DNA from: Methylobacterium sp. PvR107
GTDB lineage: Bacteria > Pseudomonadota > Alphaproteobacteria > Rhizobiales > Beijerinckiaceae
DNA length: 64,000 bases
NCBI RefSeq assembly: GCF_017833295.1
Contig: NZ_JAFIBW010000001.1
Coordinates: 4,119,501-4,183,500, forward strand
Reading direction: 5' to 3'
Every line of letters begins with the position of its first letter. The stretch's first letter is position 1. Both the position numbers and the translations under genes were made by a program. The notes under the pieces were generated by a model. That model worked only from the letters and a program-made list of their open reading frames with translations. It had not been told where the DNA came from and made no database searches. Positions 56,490 to 64,000 of this stretch are shown here, in pieces.

Positions 56490-58019
56490 TCACGCCGTCT
56501 CGCGCAAGGCGCCGCGCGCATCCTGGTCGTGCGCGTCGGCGGCGATCCAGCCCGACATCATCACCATCGGCATGCCGGGTCCCGGATGGGCGGCGCCACC
56601 CGCCAGGTAGAGGCCGCGCACTTGGCGCGAGCGGTTGCCGGGCTTGAACGCCCCCATCACCCGCCCGTGCGAGGCGAGCCCGTAGATCGCGCCGTTCAGG
56701 ACCTTGTAGCGCTCGTGGATGTCCTGCGGCGTCAGGTGGCGCTCGACAACGATGCGCTCCTCCAGGTCCGGCATGCCGCCCGTGCGCTTGAGCTTGTCGA
56801 GGATCGTTCGCCGATAGTTCTGGAACAGCGGCCCGTCCGGGCGCCAGTCATGGTGCGGCCGCAGATAGGGCGTGTGCACCAGGACGTAAAGCGCCTCGCC
56901 ACCGTCAGGCGCCACGCTCGGATCGGTGGAGGAGGGGGCCGCGAGGTAGGCGGTCGGATCCGGGGCCGGCTCACCCTTGTTGTAGATGTAGTCGAACTCC
57001 TCTTCCGGGTCGCGGGAGAAGACGAAGTCGTGGTGGTTCAGGTGCTCGTAGCGCTTGTTCAGCCCGAGATAGAGCACCACGCCCGAGCAGGCCGGCTCGG
57101 GGTTCTTCTTGGCGTAGACCTTGGCGGCCTCGCCACCGACGAGCTCGCGGTAGGTGCGCACCGAATCCATGTTGGAGATCACCGCGTCGAAGGGCGTGAC
57201 GCCCGCGGCGGTGCGCACGCCCCGCACCGCGCCGTTCGCGGTCTCGATCCCGGTCACCTCGGTGTCGGTCTTGCAGGTGGCGCCGAGTTCCTGGGCGAGC
57301 TTCGCCAGCCCCTCCGCCACCGCGCGGGTGCCGCCCATCGGGTACCAGACCCCGTCGGCGGTCTGCATGTGGGCGATGGCGCAGAGCACCGCCGGCGCGC
57401 CGTAGGGCGAGGAGCCGACATACTGCACAAAGTGGTCGAGCATCTGCGCGAGCCGCGCATCCTTGACCTTGCCGCGGATCGTCGAGGCGACGGACGCGTG
57501 CATGCGCAGCGACAGCACGTCGCGCAGCGTGCCGGGATTCAGGTTGGCCCGGATGTTGATCGTGTCGAACAGGTCCTCGACCGGCTTCCAGAAGAAGAAT
57601 CGTTCTGAGACGCCGTGCAGATGCTCGGAGATAGAGATGAATTTCTTGTAGCCCTCGCCGGTGCCGGGGGCGAAGCGCTCCATGTCGCCCGCCATGCGCT
57701 CGACATCCTGCATCAGGTCGATGTGGGTGCCGTCGTCGAAGAAGCAGCGCCATTGCGGATCGAGGCGACGCAGGTCCATGTAGTCGTGGACCGAGCGGCC
57801 GGCCTCGGAGAAAATCCGCTCCAGCACCCGGGGTACCGTCAGGATGGTCGGGCCCATGTCGAAGCGGAAGCCGCCTTCGTGGAGCACCGCCGCCTTGCCG
57901 CCGAGCCAGCCGTTCTTGTCGTAGACCGTCACGCGGTGGCCCCGCGCGGCGGCGACGCACGCGGCCGCGAGTCCGCCGAGTCCGCTGCCGATGACGGCGA
58001 CCGTAGAATCCTGGCTCAT
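56490..58019 (-). CDS. Carotenoid (diapophytoene/squalene-type) desaturase, CrtN/CrtI family
   Basis: A 509-aa FAD-dependent desaturase. The N-terminal dinucleotide fold is VAVIGSGLGGLAAACVA, followed by GGKAAVLHEGGFRFDMGPTI. The C-terminal family signature is GLYLAGGAAHPGPGMPMV. Many C30-carotenoid bacteria, including Methylobacterium, run such enzymes on squalene-derived backbones; which step this paralogue performs (CrtN-like desaturation or CrtP-like oxidation) cannot be decided here. It shares orientation with the GT2 and acyltransferase genes. Confidence 0.9.
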   Translation of the reverse strand: MSQDSTVAVIGSGLGGLAAACVAAARGHRVTVYDKNGWLGGKAAVLHEGGFRFDMGPTILTVPRVLERIFSEAGRSVHDYMDLRRLDPQWRCFFDDGTHIDLMQDVERMAGDMERFAPGTGEGYKKFISISEHLHGVSERFFFWKPVEDLFDTINIRANLNPGTLRDVLSLRMHASVASTIRGKVKDARLAQMLDHFVQYVGSSPYGAPAVLCAIAHMQTADGVWYPMGGTRAVAEGLAKLAQELGATCKTDTEVTGIETANGAVRGVRTAAGVTPFDAVISNMDSVRTYRELVGGEAAKVYAKKNPEPACSGVVLYLGLNKRYEHLNHHDFVFSRDPEEEFDYIYNKGEPAPDPTAYLAAPSSTDPSVAPDGGEALYVLVHTPYLRPHHDWRPDGPLFQNYRRTILDKLKRTGGMPDLEERIVVERHLTPQDIHERYKVLNGAIYGLASHGRVMGAFKPGNRSRQVRGLYLAGGAAHPGPGMPMVMMSGWIAADAHDQDARGALRETA

Positions 58020-58123
58020 CCTGCTGGGTCGCTCCCCGGGCCCGAGACGGTGTGGCCCGCAGGAGCGAAGCTAGACCTGGGACCGGGCGGGTCAACGCGC
58101 CACCCGGTCGCGGCGGCGGCCGG

Positions 58124-58966
58124 TCAGGCCTCGCCTGTGGACAGGCGAGCCAGGAAGTTGCCGATCTCCCGGCGCCGCAGATCCGCCTCGAGCACCTCGG
58201 GGCCGATGCCGTGGCGCCAGGCGAGGCGGCGCGCCGCCTCGGGGTCGCCGCCCTGCAGGGCCGCGATCTCGTCGGCATAGGCCGCCACCGCCTGTGAAGA
58301 CTCGGCAAGGCCCGCCTCCACGATGCCCGGGCCGCAGAGCCGCAGCATGGCGGCGAGTTCGTCGAGGTCGAGTTCGGGATGGTACTGCGTGCCCCAGAAC
58401 CAGCCGCTGCCCTGCCGGATCTCGATGGCCTGGATACCGAGCATGCGGTTGCCGGCGAGCACGCGGGCACCCGGGGGCGGCTCCAGGACCGCGTCGGAGT
58501 GGATCGCGGGGGCGTCCCAGGTGGCCGGCCGGCCTGCGAGAAGCGGATGGGCCCGGCCCTCTTCGGTCGGGGTGATCGCCCGGGCGAAGCCGTATTCCGG
58601 TCCGCGCGGGTTCGCGGCGGCGTGGCCGCCCGCCACCGTGGCGGCGACCTGCACGCCCCAGCACGAGCCGAACACGGCGAGCCCGGCCTCGAAGGCGGCG
58701 CGCATCAGGTCGAGCTGCCGGGTCACCGCGGGCGTGCCCTCGGAGACCTTGAGCGTCGATCCGGTGAGGATCAACCCGTCGAAATCCGAGAGGCCCACCG
58801 GCAGGGCGGCGTCGGCATCGGCGGGGTTGATGTGCCGGCAGGCGGATTCCGGCGCGAGATCCTGCACCACCGCGGCGTAGGATTCGGCCGAGGTTCGGCC
58901 CGTGGCCGTGACATGGCGTTCGCGGGCGGCGCGATCGTTGCCGTCGGCGATAAGCAGGCGGAGCAT
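58124..58966 (-). CDS. Class I glutamine amidotransferase-like protein
   Basis: A 280-aa protein whose first 230 residues form a GATase1 domain. The nucleophile elbow is VFGSCWGVQVAATVAGG and the catalytic His-Glu pair is in FWGTQYHPELDLDEL. LILTGSTLKVSEG marks the oxyanion region. It resembles GuaA-type or gamma-glutamyl hydrolase-like stand-alone amidotransferases, with no partner domain attached. Acceptor unknown. Same strand as the carotenoid genes, 104 nt upstream of them. Confidence 0.87.
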   Translation of the reverse strand: MLRLLIADGNDRAARERHVTATGRTSAESYAAVVQDLAPESACRHINPADADAALPVGLSDFDGLILTGSTLKVSEGTPAVTRQLDLMRAAFEAGLAVFGSCWGVQVAATVAGGHAAANPRGPEYGFARAITPTEEGRAHPLLAGRPATWDAPAIHSDAVLEPPPGARVLAGNRMLGIQAIEIRQGSGWFWGTQYHPELDLDELAAMLRLCGPGIVEAGLAESSQAVAAYADEIAALQGGDPEAARRLAWRHGIGPEVLEADLRRREIGNFLARLSTGEA

Positions 58967-59226
58967 TCGGGTTTCCGGTGAGCGGGGCCGTGACGGATCA
59001 ACGCCGGTATGGCTGTACGCGGCATGCCGCAGGAACGGCGCGGATCGTCGCGGCAGGCCGGGCCTCCGCGCCGCTGCATCGGATCTCGGACCTGCCCTGA
59101 GCCGCGGGCCGCGCATGCGACCCCGCGAGGCTGCCCAACACCTCCAAATGGGTGATGTGCGGCGGCCGGCCGTGGCGGTACCCATGCGCTGTCGAACTCT
59201 GAGACACGGTCGGCGCGGAGGGCAGA

Positions 59227-59529
59227 ATGCCAGATCTCGCTGAGATGGAGCTTTATTGCGCGGAGGCCCGGGAGATCCTGGCTCGCGCCGAAGGCACCCT
59301 CGATCGTCTGAGACGGAAGGGTGCCTGCGAGGGCCATCGCATGATGGCGAACCAGGGTCTCACGGCGCTCCGGCATCTCAGCCGGATCATCGAGCGGCAC
59401 CGCAACCGCCTGGCGTTCGAGGCTCTGCCCAACGCGGTGAGTCCGCCTGCCCCTCAGAAGCGGGTGTGGCGGCCTTTCCTGCGTCAGCGCGCAACCGATG
59501 AGGGACGGTTTGTGGGGACTGGGGCCTAG
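59227..59529 (+). CDS. Small hypothetical helical protein
   Basis: A 100-aa protein: MPDLAEMELYCAEAREILAR ... LRRKGACEGHRMMANQ ... RHLSRIIERHRNRLAFEAL. It is predicted mostly helical with a basic C-terminus. GGAGGGCAG precedes the ATG. No domain is recognised. Coding character is reasonable but not certain. Confidence 0.6.
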   Translation: MPDLAEMELYCAEAREILARAEGTLDRLRRKGACEGHRMMANQGLTALRHLSRIIERHRNRLAFEALPNAVSPPAPQKRVWRPFLRQRATDEGRFVGTGA

Positions 59530-59583
59530 TGGCCGCCCTCCGACTCTTGGCGCCCGCCTCCGGGGACTACGCCCCGCCCGGCA

Positions 59584-59994
59584 TCAGAGCGGTGTGCGAC
59601 CCAGCTTCCGGGACAAGGCCAGCAGCCGTCTTGTCTCGGTCAGGGTGACCTGCAGCGCCGCGTGCTCCTCTCTGATCGAGAAGATCAGCGACGCGGTGCG
59701 CGCCATCTCGACCGCAGCTTTGCCGCGGCGTGCACCTGATCCCGGCGCAGCGGGCTTGTGCCCGCGGTCCAGCACCTCCGTGAAGGGCACGTCCATCAGG
59801 AGGTTGCCGCAGGCGTCGGTGATTTCGAACGCGTAACGGGCCGGGTTTGTCTCCTCACGAGCCAAGTCCGCGCTCATCCCCGGAACGGCTCGGCAGGCCC
59901 CAAGGTAGGCGGCGTCCACGCAGGGAAGCTCTAGGCCCACGTCGTCCCGCTCCAGCCCGTTTGGGCCGCGCAGGTGGAAGTAGAACAACGGCAT
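59584..59994 (-). CDS. DUF6894 domain protein
   Basis: A 136-aa protein starting MPLFYFHLRGPNGLERDDVG, the characteristic start of the DUF6894 family abundant in Methylobacterium and Bradyrhizobium. The later part (NLLMDVPFTEVLDRG) completes the domain and a helical tail follows. Function unknown; paralogues are typically numerous. Confidence 0.87.
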   Translation of the reverse strand: MPLFYFHLRGPNGLERDDVGLELPCVDAAYLGACRAVPGMSADLAREETNPARYAFEITDACGNLLMDVPFTEVLDRGHKPAAPGSGARRGKAAVEMARTASLIFSIREEHAALQVTLTETRRLLALSRKLGRTPL

Positions 59995-60209
59995 CGGTCA
60001 CCCGCGCTTTCATCATCTCCCGCTTGACCAACGCGCGAGGGTTGCGCCTGGATCGCTGGATGCGGACGATGCGCGTTGATGCCAAAGGTCAGATCTGACC
60101 GACGCGCGCAGCCTCCGCGCGGTCGGGTTCGTGCGCTCCGCGGTCGATCGACGGCGGCACGATCCGGAGATCTTGCGCAGAGGCGAGGCTCAGTCGGCGA
60201 GGCGACGGC

Positions 60210-60689
60210 ATGTTGAGAGCCCTGCTGATATGGCCGGTGCTGCTCGTCCTGGGGACGGCGATCCCGGCCTTTGCGAAAAGATCGCCTCCGCCCGTGCATC
60301 AGGCGGCGGAAATCGAGGCCCTCGTCAACAAGGCGGCCGAGATGCTGGAAGAGCAGGGCACCGGGGCGTTCGACGCGTTCAGGCGCAAGGGCAGCAGCTG
60401 GCGCTACGGGGACGTCTACCTGTTCGTCGTCGATCTGCGCGGGATCGTCCTGTTCAACGCTGCCCACCCGAACCGGGAAGGACGCGACCTGCTCCACGAG
60501 CGCGATGCCGACGGGAAGCAGTTCCACCGGGACTTCGTGGAGGTCGTCAGCCGGTCCGGGTCCGGCTGGGTCGACTACATGTTCCCGAAGCCCGGCCAGT
60601 CCGCCCCGAGCGTGAAATGGAGCTATGTCTGCGCGACCCGTGTCGATGGGGTGGAGGCGCTCATCGGGGCCGGGGTGTATGTCGATTAG
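60210..60689 (+). CDS. Exported single-Cache domain protein
   Basis: A 159-aa protein with a signal peptide (LLIWPVLLVLGTAIPAFA) and one small-molecule-binding Cache domain: DVYLFVVDLRGIVLFNAAHP, GRDLLHERDADGKQF and SGWVDYMFPKPGQ. Stand-alone periplasmic Cache proteins may hand ligands to sensors. The sequence resembles the sCache_2 type. Convergent with the ABC permease gene. Confidence 0.87.
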   Translation: MLRALLIWPVLLVLGTAIPAFAKRSPPPVHQAAEIEALVNKAAEMLEEQGTGAFDAFRRKGSSWRYGDVYLFVVDLRGIVLFNAAHPNREGRDLLHERDADGKQFHRDFVEVVSRSGSGWVDYMFPKPGQSAPSVKWSYVCATRVDGVEALIGAGVYVD

Positions 60690-60713
60690 CGCCGGGTCGG
60701 AGCGATTGCCGCC

Positions 60714-61922
60714 CTACGCCGTCCGACGCGCCGTCAGCGCGAGCGCGAAACCGAGCCCGCACAGCGTCAGCGCGCCCAGCACGGCGAGCGCCGGGGCTGC
60801 GGCGGCAAACCCCTCGCCCAGCGCGTTCTGATAGGCCTCGATCGCCCAGGCATTGGGCGTGAGCCATCCCGCCTGCTGCAACCAGGGCGGCATCAGGAAC
60901 CGGGGCACCATCGAGCCGCCGACTGCGGAGAGCAGCAGTACCCCGAAGGTCGACGCGAGATGTGCCTGCTGGCGCGAGGCCGCGAGCGCACAGGCCGCCA
61001 GCGCCAGGCCGGCCGCCATTGCGGAGACCAGCAGGCAGGCGGCCAGGAAGGCCGGCCAGTGCGGGCCGATCTCGACACCGTAAAGCAGAGCGGCTGCCAG
61101 GAAGATCAGGCCGGCCTGGACCAGACCCTGGAGCGTCAGGAAGCCGAATTTCCCGAGCACCACCACCGGCAGGCCGCCGGGGCCGGCCATCAGCCGCTCG
61201 GTCAGCCCGGTCTCGCGCTCCTCGACCAGCGACATCGCCCCCTGCATGGCGGCGAAGAGCAGGAACACCGCGGTGATCGCGCCGGCGTAGTAGCTGATGC
61301 GGGCATTGGCGGTGCCGGCGGCCGTGCTGCGCCGCTCGACCAGGGAGGCGAAGCTGAACGGCTCCTTCCTGGCCCGCTGCTCGGCGAAGGCGTCTTCCAG
61401 GAAGCGCCGCTCGTCGGGACCGATCTTGCCGGTGCGCTCCACGTCGGCGACGATCCGGGAGAGCACCACGTCGGGCAGGGCCTCGTTCAGCACCCGCTGC
61501 AACTGGCCGAGGGCGATCGGGGTGGCGAGCGCCTTGGCGGGATTCTCGACCAGCACAACGGGCTGGTCGGCTGGGCCGGGCGCGTCGCCCGCCGGGGTGG
61601 CGATCAGGTCGCCGCGAAGAGCCAGTGCCACGTCGACTTCGCCCGATCGGACGGCCTGGGCCACGGCCTCGATGTCCATCGCCGGCAGGCGCGTCACCCG
61701 CAGAGAGGGATCGGCGGCCAGCGCGTCCACCAGGCGCCCAGTCGCCGCCGTCTGAGCGAAATCGGCCAGCCCGAGATGGATGCGGATCCGGTCGCCGGTC
61801 GCCCCGGAGAAGATCGCCGCGAAGATCGAGAAGATCACGGTCGGCAGCACGAAGGCCATGACCAACGCCGCGCGGTCGCGCAGGAGGCTGAGCGCCATGA
61901 CCCGGAACGCCGCGCCGATCAC
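60714..61922 (-). CDS. ABC-2 type transporter permease
   Basis: A 402-aa membrane protein with the YhgE/ABC-2 layout: one N-terminal helix ([18 protein letters not shown]), a large extracytoplasmic domain (about residues 45-215) and five or six C-terminal helices containing [19 protein letters not shown] and [18 protein letters not shown]. It overlaps the upstream ATPase gene by 4 nt. With that ATPase it forms an exporter of unknown cargo; carotenoid or lipid context is suggestive only. Confidence 0.9.
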   Translation of the reverse strand: MIGAAFRVMALSLLRDRAALVMAFVLPTVIFSIFAAIFSGATGDRIRIHLGLADFAQTAATGRLVDALAADPSLRVTRLPAMDIEAVAQAVRSGEVDVALALRGDLIATPAGDAPGPADQPVVLVENPAKALATPIALGQLQRVLNEALPDVVLSRIVADVERTGKIGPDERRFLEDAFAEQRARKEPFSFASLVERRSTAAGTANARISYYAGAITAVFLLFAAMQGAMSLVEERETGLTERLMAGPGGLPVVVLGKFGFLTLQGLVQAGLIFLAAALLYGVEIGPHWPAFLAACLLVSAMAAGLALAACALAASRQQAHLASTFGVLLLSAVGGSMVPRFLMPPWLQQAGWLTPNAWAIEAYQNALGEGFAAAAPALAVLGALTLCGLGFALALTARRTA

Positions 61923-62908
61923 CCGGCCGCTCCCGCCCGCAGCGACGTCGATGCCCGTGACGCATCGTTGTCGCCGATGCCGCGGGGTCGAAGGGCGTCG
62001 AGATAGAGCGCCTCCAGCCGTGGTGCGCGGACCCGCAATTCGGCAACCGGCACGCCCTGTGCCCGCAGGCTCCCGAGCAGGGCCGCGCCGTCGAGGCCGC
62101 CGCGCTCCACCGAACGCCAGAGCACGCCGCCGGGCTCGGCGACCGCGAAGCCGGCGCGGCGCAGCACCGCCTCCGCCGATCCATCCGCCGGGACTGTGAG
62201 GCTCAGCTCCCGTTCCGGCGCGCCCGTGCGCAGTTGCGCCAGCAGATCGGCGAGCCGCCCGGCCCGCACGATCCGTCCCTGCGCCAGGAAGGCGACCTGC
62301 GAGGCGAGGCGCTCCGCTTCTCCAAAATCATGGGTCGCGATCAGGATCGCGGTGCCGGCCGCCTTGAGCCGATCGAGCACGGCGTGGATCGCGGCCCGCG
62401 CGGCAAGGTCGACGCCGCTCGTCGGCTCGTCGAGGAGGACCAGCCGGGGCCGGTTCATCAGGCTCGCCGCGATGTTGACCCGCCGCCGGTAGCCGCCGGA
62501 CAGGATGCCGACCGGCCGACGGGCAACATCGGCGAGATCGGCCATGTCCAGGGCCGCCTCGACGGCGGCCTTCCGGTCGCGCCGGGGCACGCCCGCGAGC
62601 TGGCCGAAGACGCCGAGATTCTCCGATACGGTCAGCTTCGGGTAGAGGGCGATCTCCTGGGGCACCCAGCCGATGGCGCGGCGGGCATCGCCCTCCCGGA
62701 ACGGGTCCGCGCCCGCCACACGGACGGAGCCGGCATCGGGCCTCAGGCGGCCCGCCACGAGGCGCATTAACGAGGACTTGCCGGCTCCGTTCGGCCCGAG
62801 CAAGGCCAGGGTCTCGCCGGATTCAAGGTCGAGGTCGACCTGCTCGAGCACTCGGCGTCCGCGCAGGTCGAGGCCGACGCCCTCGATCCGGACGAGGGGA
62901 CCCTGCAT
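61919..62908 (-). CDS. ABC transporter ATP-binding protein (ABC-2 exporter)
   Basis: A 329-aa ATPase. Walker A is [18 protein letters not shown], signature [15 protein letters not shown], Walker [14 protein letters not shown] and the switch histidine [15 protein letters not shown]-terminal extension of about 100 residues ([17 protein letters not shown] ...) matches the DrrA/NodI-like group of drug and polysaccharide exporters. It starts 4 nt after the DUF2141 stop and is coupled to the permease. Confidence 0.94.
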   Translation of the reverse strand: MQGPLVRIEGVGLDLRGRRVLEQVDLDLESGETLALLGPNGAGKSSLMRLVAGRLRPDAGSVRVAGADPFREGDARRAIGWVPQEIALYPKLTVSENLGVFGQLAGVPRRDRKAAVEAALDMADLADVARRPVGILSGGYRRRVNIAASLMNRPRLVLLDEPTSGVDLAARAAIHAVLDRLKAAGTAILIATHDFGEAERLASQVAFLAQGRIVRAGRLADLLAQLRTGAPERELSLTVPADGSAEAVLRRAGFAVAEPGGVLWRSVERGGLDGAALLGSLRAQGVPVAELRVRAPRLEALYLDALRPRGIGDNDASRASTSLRAGAAG

Positions 62909-62912
62909 CAGT

Positions 62913-63347
62913 TCACCGCTGCGGCAGGGCGCGGCCGAGGCGCACCCGCAGGGCGGAGCCAGGCTCCCGCAGGGCGAAGGCGGCCTCGGCGAAATCCGGC
63001 CGCGCCCGGCGGCTCACCGCACCGGAGAAGCCGTACGGTTCCAGCGGCAGGCCGAGGCCGGTGCGATCCAGGCGGCCGTTGCCGTTGGAATCCTGGTAGG
63101 CCGCCACCGCATAGGTGCCCGGCGCCACATCCCGGAAGGTGAACAGGGCGCGACCCGCGGCCGCCGCCCCGTCGTCACCGCGGGCGCAGGCGGCTTCCGA
63201 GAGGCCACCCTGGCACAGGGCGACGCGCACCCGGCCGGCACCCGGCTCGATCCCGTCCACCTCCACCTGCACGGTCGCGGACGAAGCAGGCAGGGCAGCC
63301 GCGCAGAGTGTCGCGATCAGGACGATCCGGTCGCGCAGGGCGATCAC
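62913..63347 (-). CDS. DUF2141 exported protein
   Basis: A 144-aa protein starting at GTG 63347, overlapping the upstream desaturase stop (GTGA). It has a signal peptide (VLIATLCAAALPASSA) and a DUF2141 domain: VDGIEPGAGRVRVALC, RDVAPGTYAVAAYQDSNGNG and LGLPLEPYGFSG. Genes of this family are recurrent companions of C30 carotenoid desaturases in some proteobacteria; the role is unknown. Confidence 0.85.
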   Translation of the reverse strand: MIALRDRIVLIATLCAAALPASSATVQVEVDGIEPGAGRVRVALCQGGLSEAACARGDDGAAAAGRALFTFRDVAPGTYAVAAYQDSNGNGRLDRTGLGLPLEPYGFSGAVSRRARPDFAEAAFALREPGSALRVRLGRALPQR

Positions 63348-64000
63348 GAAGCCTCGCCGGACGTCGCCAGCGGCGCGGTCTCGGGAATCCCCGCCGCCGC
63401 GGTCGCGCGGGCACCGGCCAGCTCCTCGATCAGCAGCCGTGCCGAGATGCGCGCGCCCTCGTAGATCACCGGCAGGCCGGAGCCCGGATGGGTGCCGCCG
63501 CCGACGATATAGAGGCCGGGCCCGAAGCGGTTGTGCGGCCGGAAATACAGCATCTGCAACAGGTCGTGGGCGAGGTTGAAGGTGGCGCCCTCGTGGACGG
63601 CGAAATCCTCCTCCCATTGCGTGGGATCGATGATCCGTTCGTAGCGGATTCGGGACTCGAGATCGCCCAGGCCCAGGATCTTCAGCCGCTCCAGGATCAG
63701 GGCGCGGTAAGTCTTCCGCATCGCCTTCCAGTCGATCCCAGCCTTCAGGTTCGGCACCGGTACCAGCACGTAGAGGGCGGTGTGACCGGGGGGCGCCATG
63801 CCGCCGTCGGTGTAGCCCGCGTGCTGCACGTACAGGGAGGGCTGCATCGGCAGCGTGCCCTCGGTGATCTCGCGGATATTCTTCTCGTAACCGTCGGCGA
63901 GGAGGATCGTGTGGTGCCCGAGACTGTCGGGCATTTTCCCCTCGATGCCGAGATAGAGCATGAAGGTCGAGCAGGAGAGGCGGGCCTTCTTGATCTTGGC
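63344..64000 (-). CDS. Carotenoid desaturase/oxidase, CrtN/CrtP-like (partial, C-terminal part)
   Basis: The frame is open to the window edge, giving the last ~218 residues. It contains MQPSLYVQHAGYTDGGMAPP, ALYVLVPVPNLKAGIDW and the C-terminal FAD signature GLYIVGGGTHPGSGLPVIYE, as in CrtI/CrtN-family proteins. It is distinct from the desaturase at 56490-58019 and leads an operon with DUF2141 and ABC transporter genes. The N-terminus lies outside the window. Confidence 0.88.
   Translation of the reverse strand, partial: AKIKKARLSCSTFMLYLGIEGKMPDSLGHHTILLADGYEKNIREITEGTLPMQPSLYVQHAGYTDGGMAPPGHTALYVLVPVPNLKAGIDWKAMRKTYRALILERLKILGLGDLESRIRYERIIDPTQWEEDFAVHEGATFNLAHDLLQMLYFRPHNRFGPGLYIVGGGTHPGSGLPVIYEGARISARLLIEELAGARATAAAGIPETAPLATSGEAS

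Overview
The window is GC-rich, densely coded DNA, most likely chromosomal and from a Methylobacterium/Methylorubrum-type alphaproteobacterium. This is inferred from gene content: a divergent nepR/phyR general stress response locus, an acpXL very-long-chain acyl module, C30-type carotenoid genes, succinyl-CoA:3-ketoacid transferase, DUF6894 and DUF6481 proteins. No insertion sequence, integrase, tRNA, rRNA or CRISPR array was recognised.

Layout. 1-7 kb: a partial penicillin-binding protein 1A, an HdeD-like membrane protein, an EmrA/EmrB-type drug efflux pair and a lytic transglycosylase. 7.4-18.9 kb: a co-directional run of biosynthetic genes: inositol-3-phosphate synthase, HD-like protein, SAM methyltransferase, Gfo/Idh/MocA oxidoreductase, YcaO enzyme, TIM-barrel epimerase, GT4 glycosyltransferase, PIG-L deacetylase, uracil-DNA-glycosylase-fold protein and YbhN-like membrane protein. 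The first and middle steps resemble the opening logic of mycothiol assembly (Ins-3-P, then glycosylation, then deacetylation), but the YcaO/methyltransferase/oxidoreductase set matches no pathway I know. This is the best candidate for an undescribed system. 18.9-29 kb: PhoR-like kinase, GST, a copA-cueR copper operon with a clear CueR operator, an M20 amidohydrolase, ChrA, an M17 aminopeptidase and a TadD-like lipoprotein. 29.8-39.3 kb: aconitase, an exported repeat protein, ScoAB, AsmA, DUF1499 and a metallo-beta-lactamase-fold hydrolase.

39.5-43.2 kb is a compact general stress response island. Seven exact sigma-EcfG promoters (GGAAC-N16/17-CGTT) occur in the window, six of them here, plus one near match. 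They precede a new 58-aa gene, a DUF1328 gene, nepR, phyR, an exported 120-aa protein, a KGG-repeat protein (near match) and an unannotated ~90-nt transcript. That transcript folds as a C-rich loop stem followed by a terminator, the architecture of the Caulobacter sRNA GsrN. The seventh exact site precedes hdeD at 2.5 kb.

43-54 kb: SCO family protein, cNMP-binding protein, VOC protein, L,D-transpeptidase, nuclease, AI-2E transporter, acpXL-fabZ-fabF2 (with a ketosynthase lacking its cysteine), cold-shock gene plus DUF6481, NAD kinase and CutA. 54-64 kb: carotenoid tailoring genes (GT2, acyltransferase, CrtN-like desaturases at both ends), a class-I amidotransferase, small proteins, an ABC-2 transporter and a DUF2141 protein. 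Three families of dispersed intergenic palindromic repeats are scattered through the window, notably inside the inositol/YcaO cluster.
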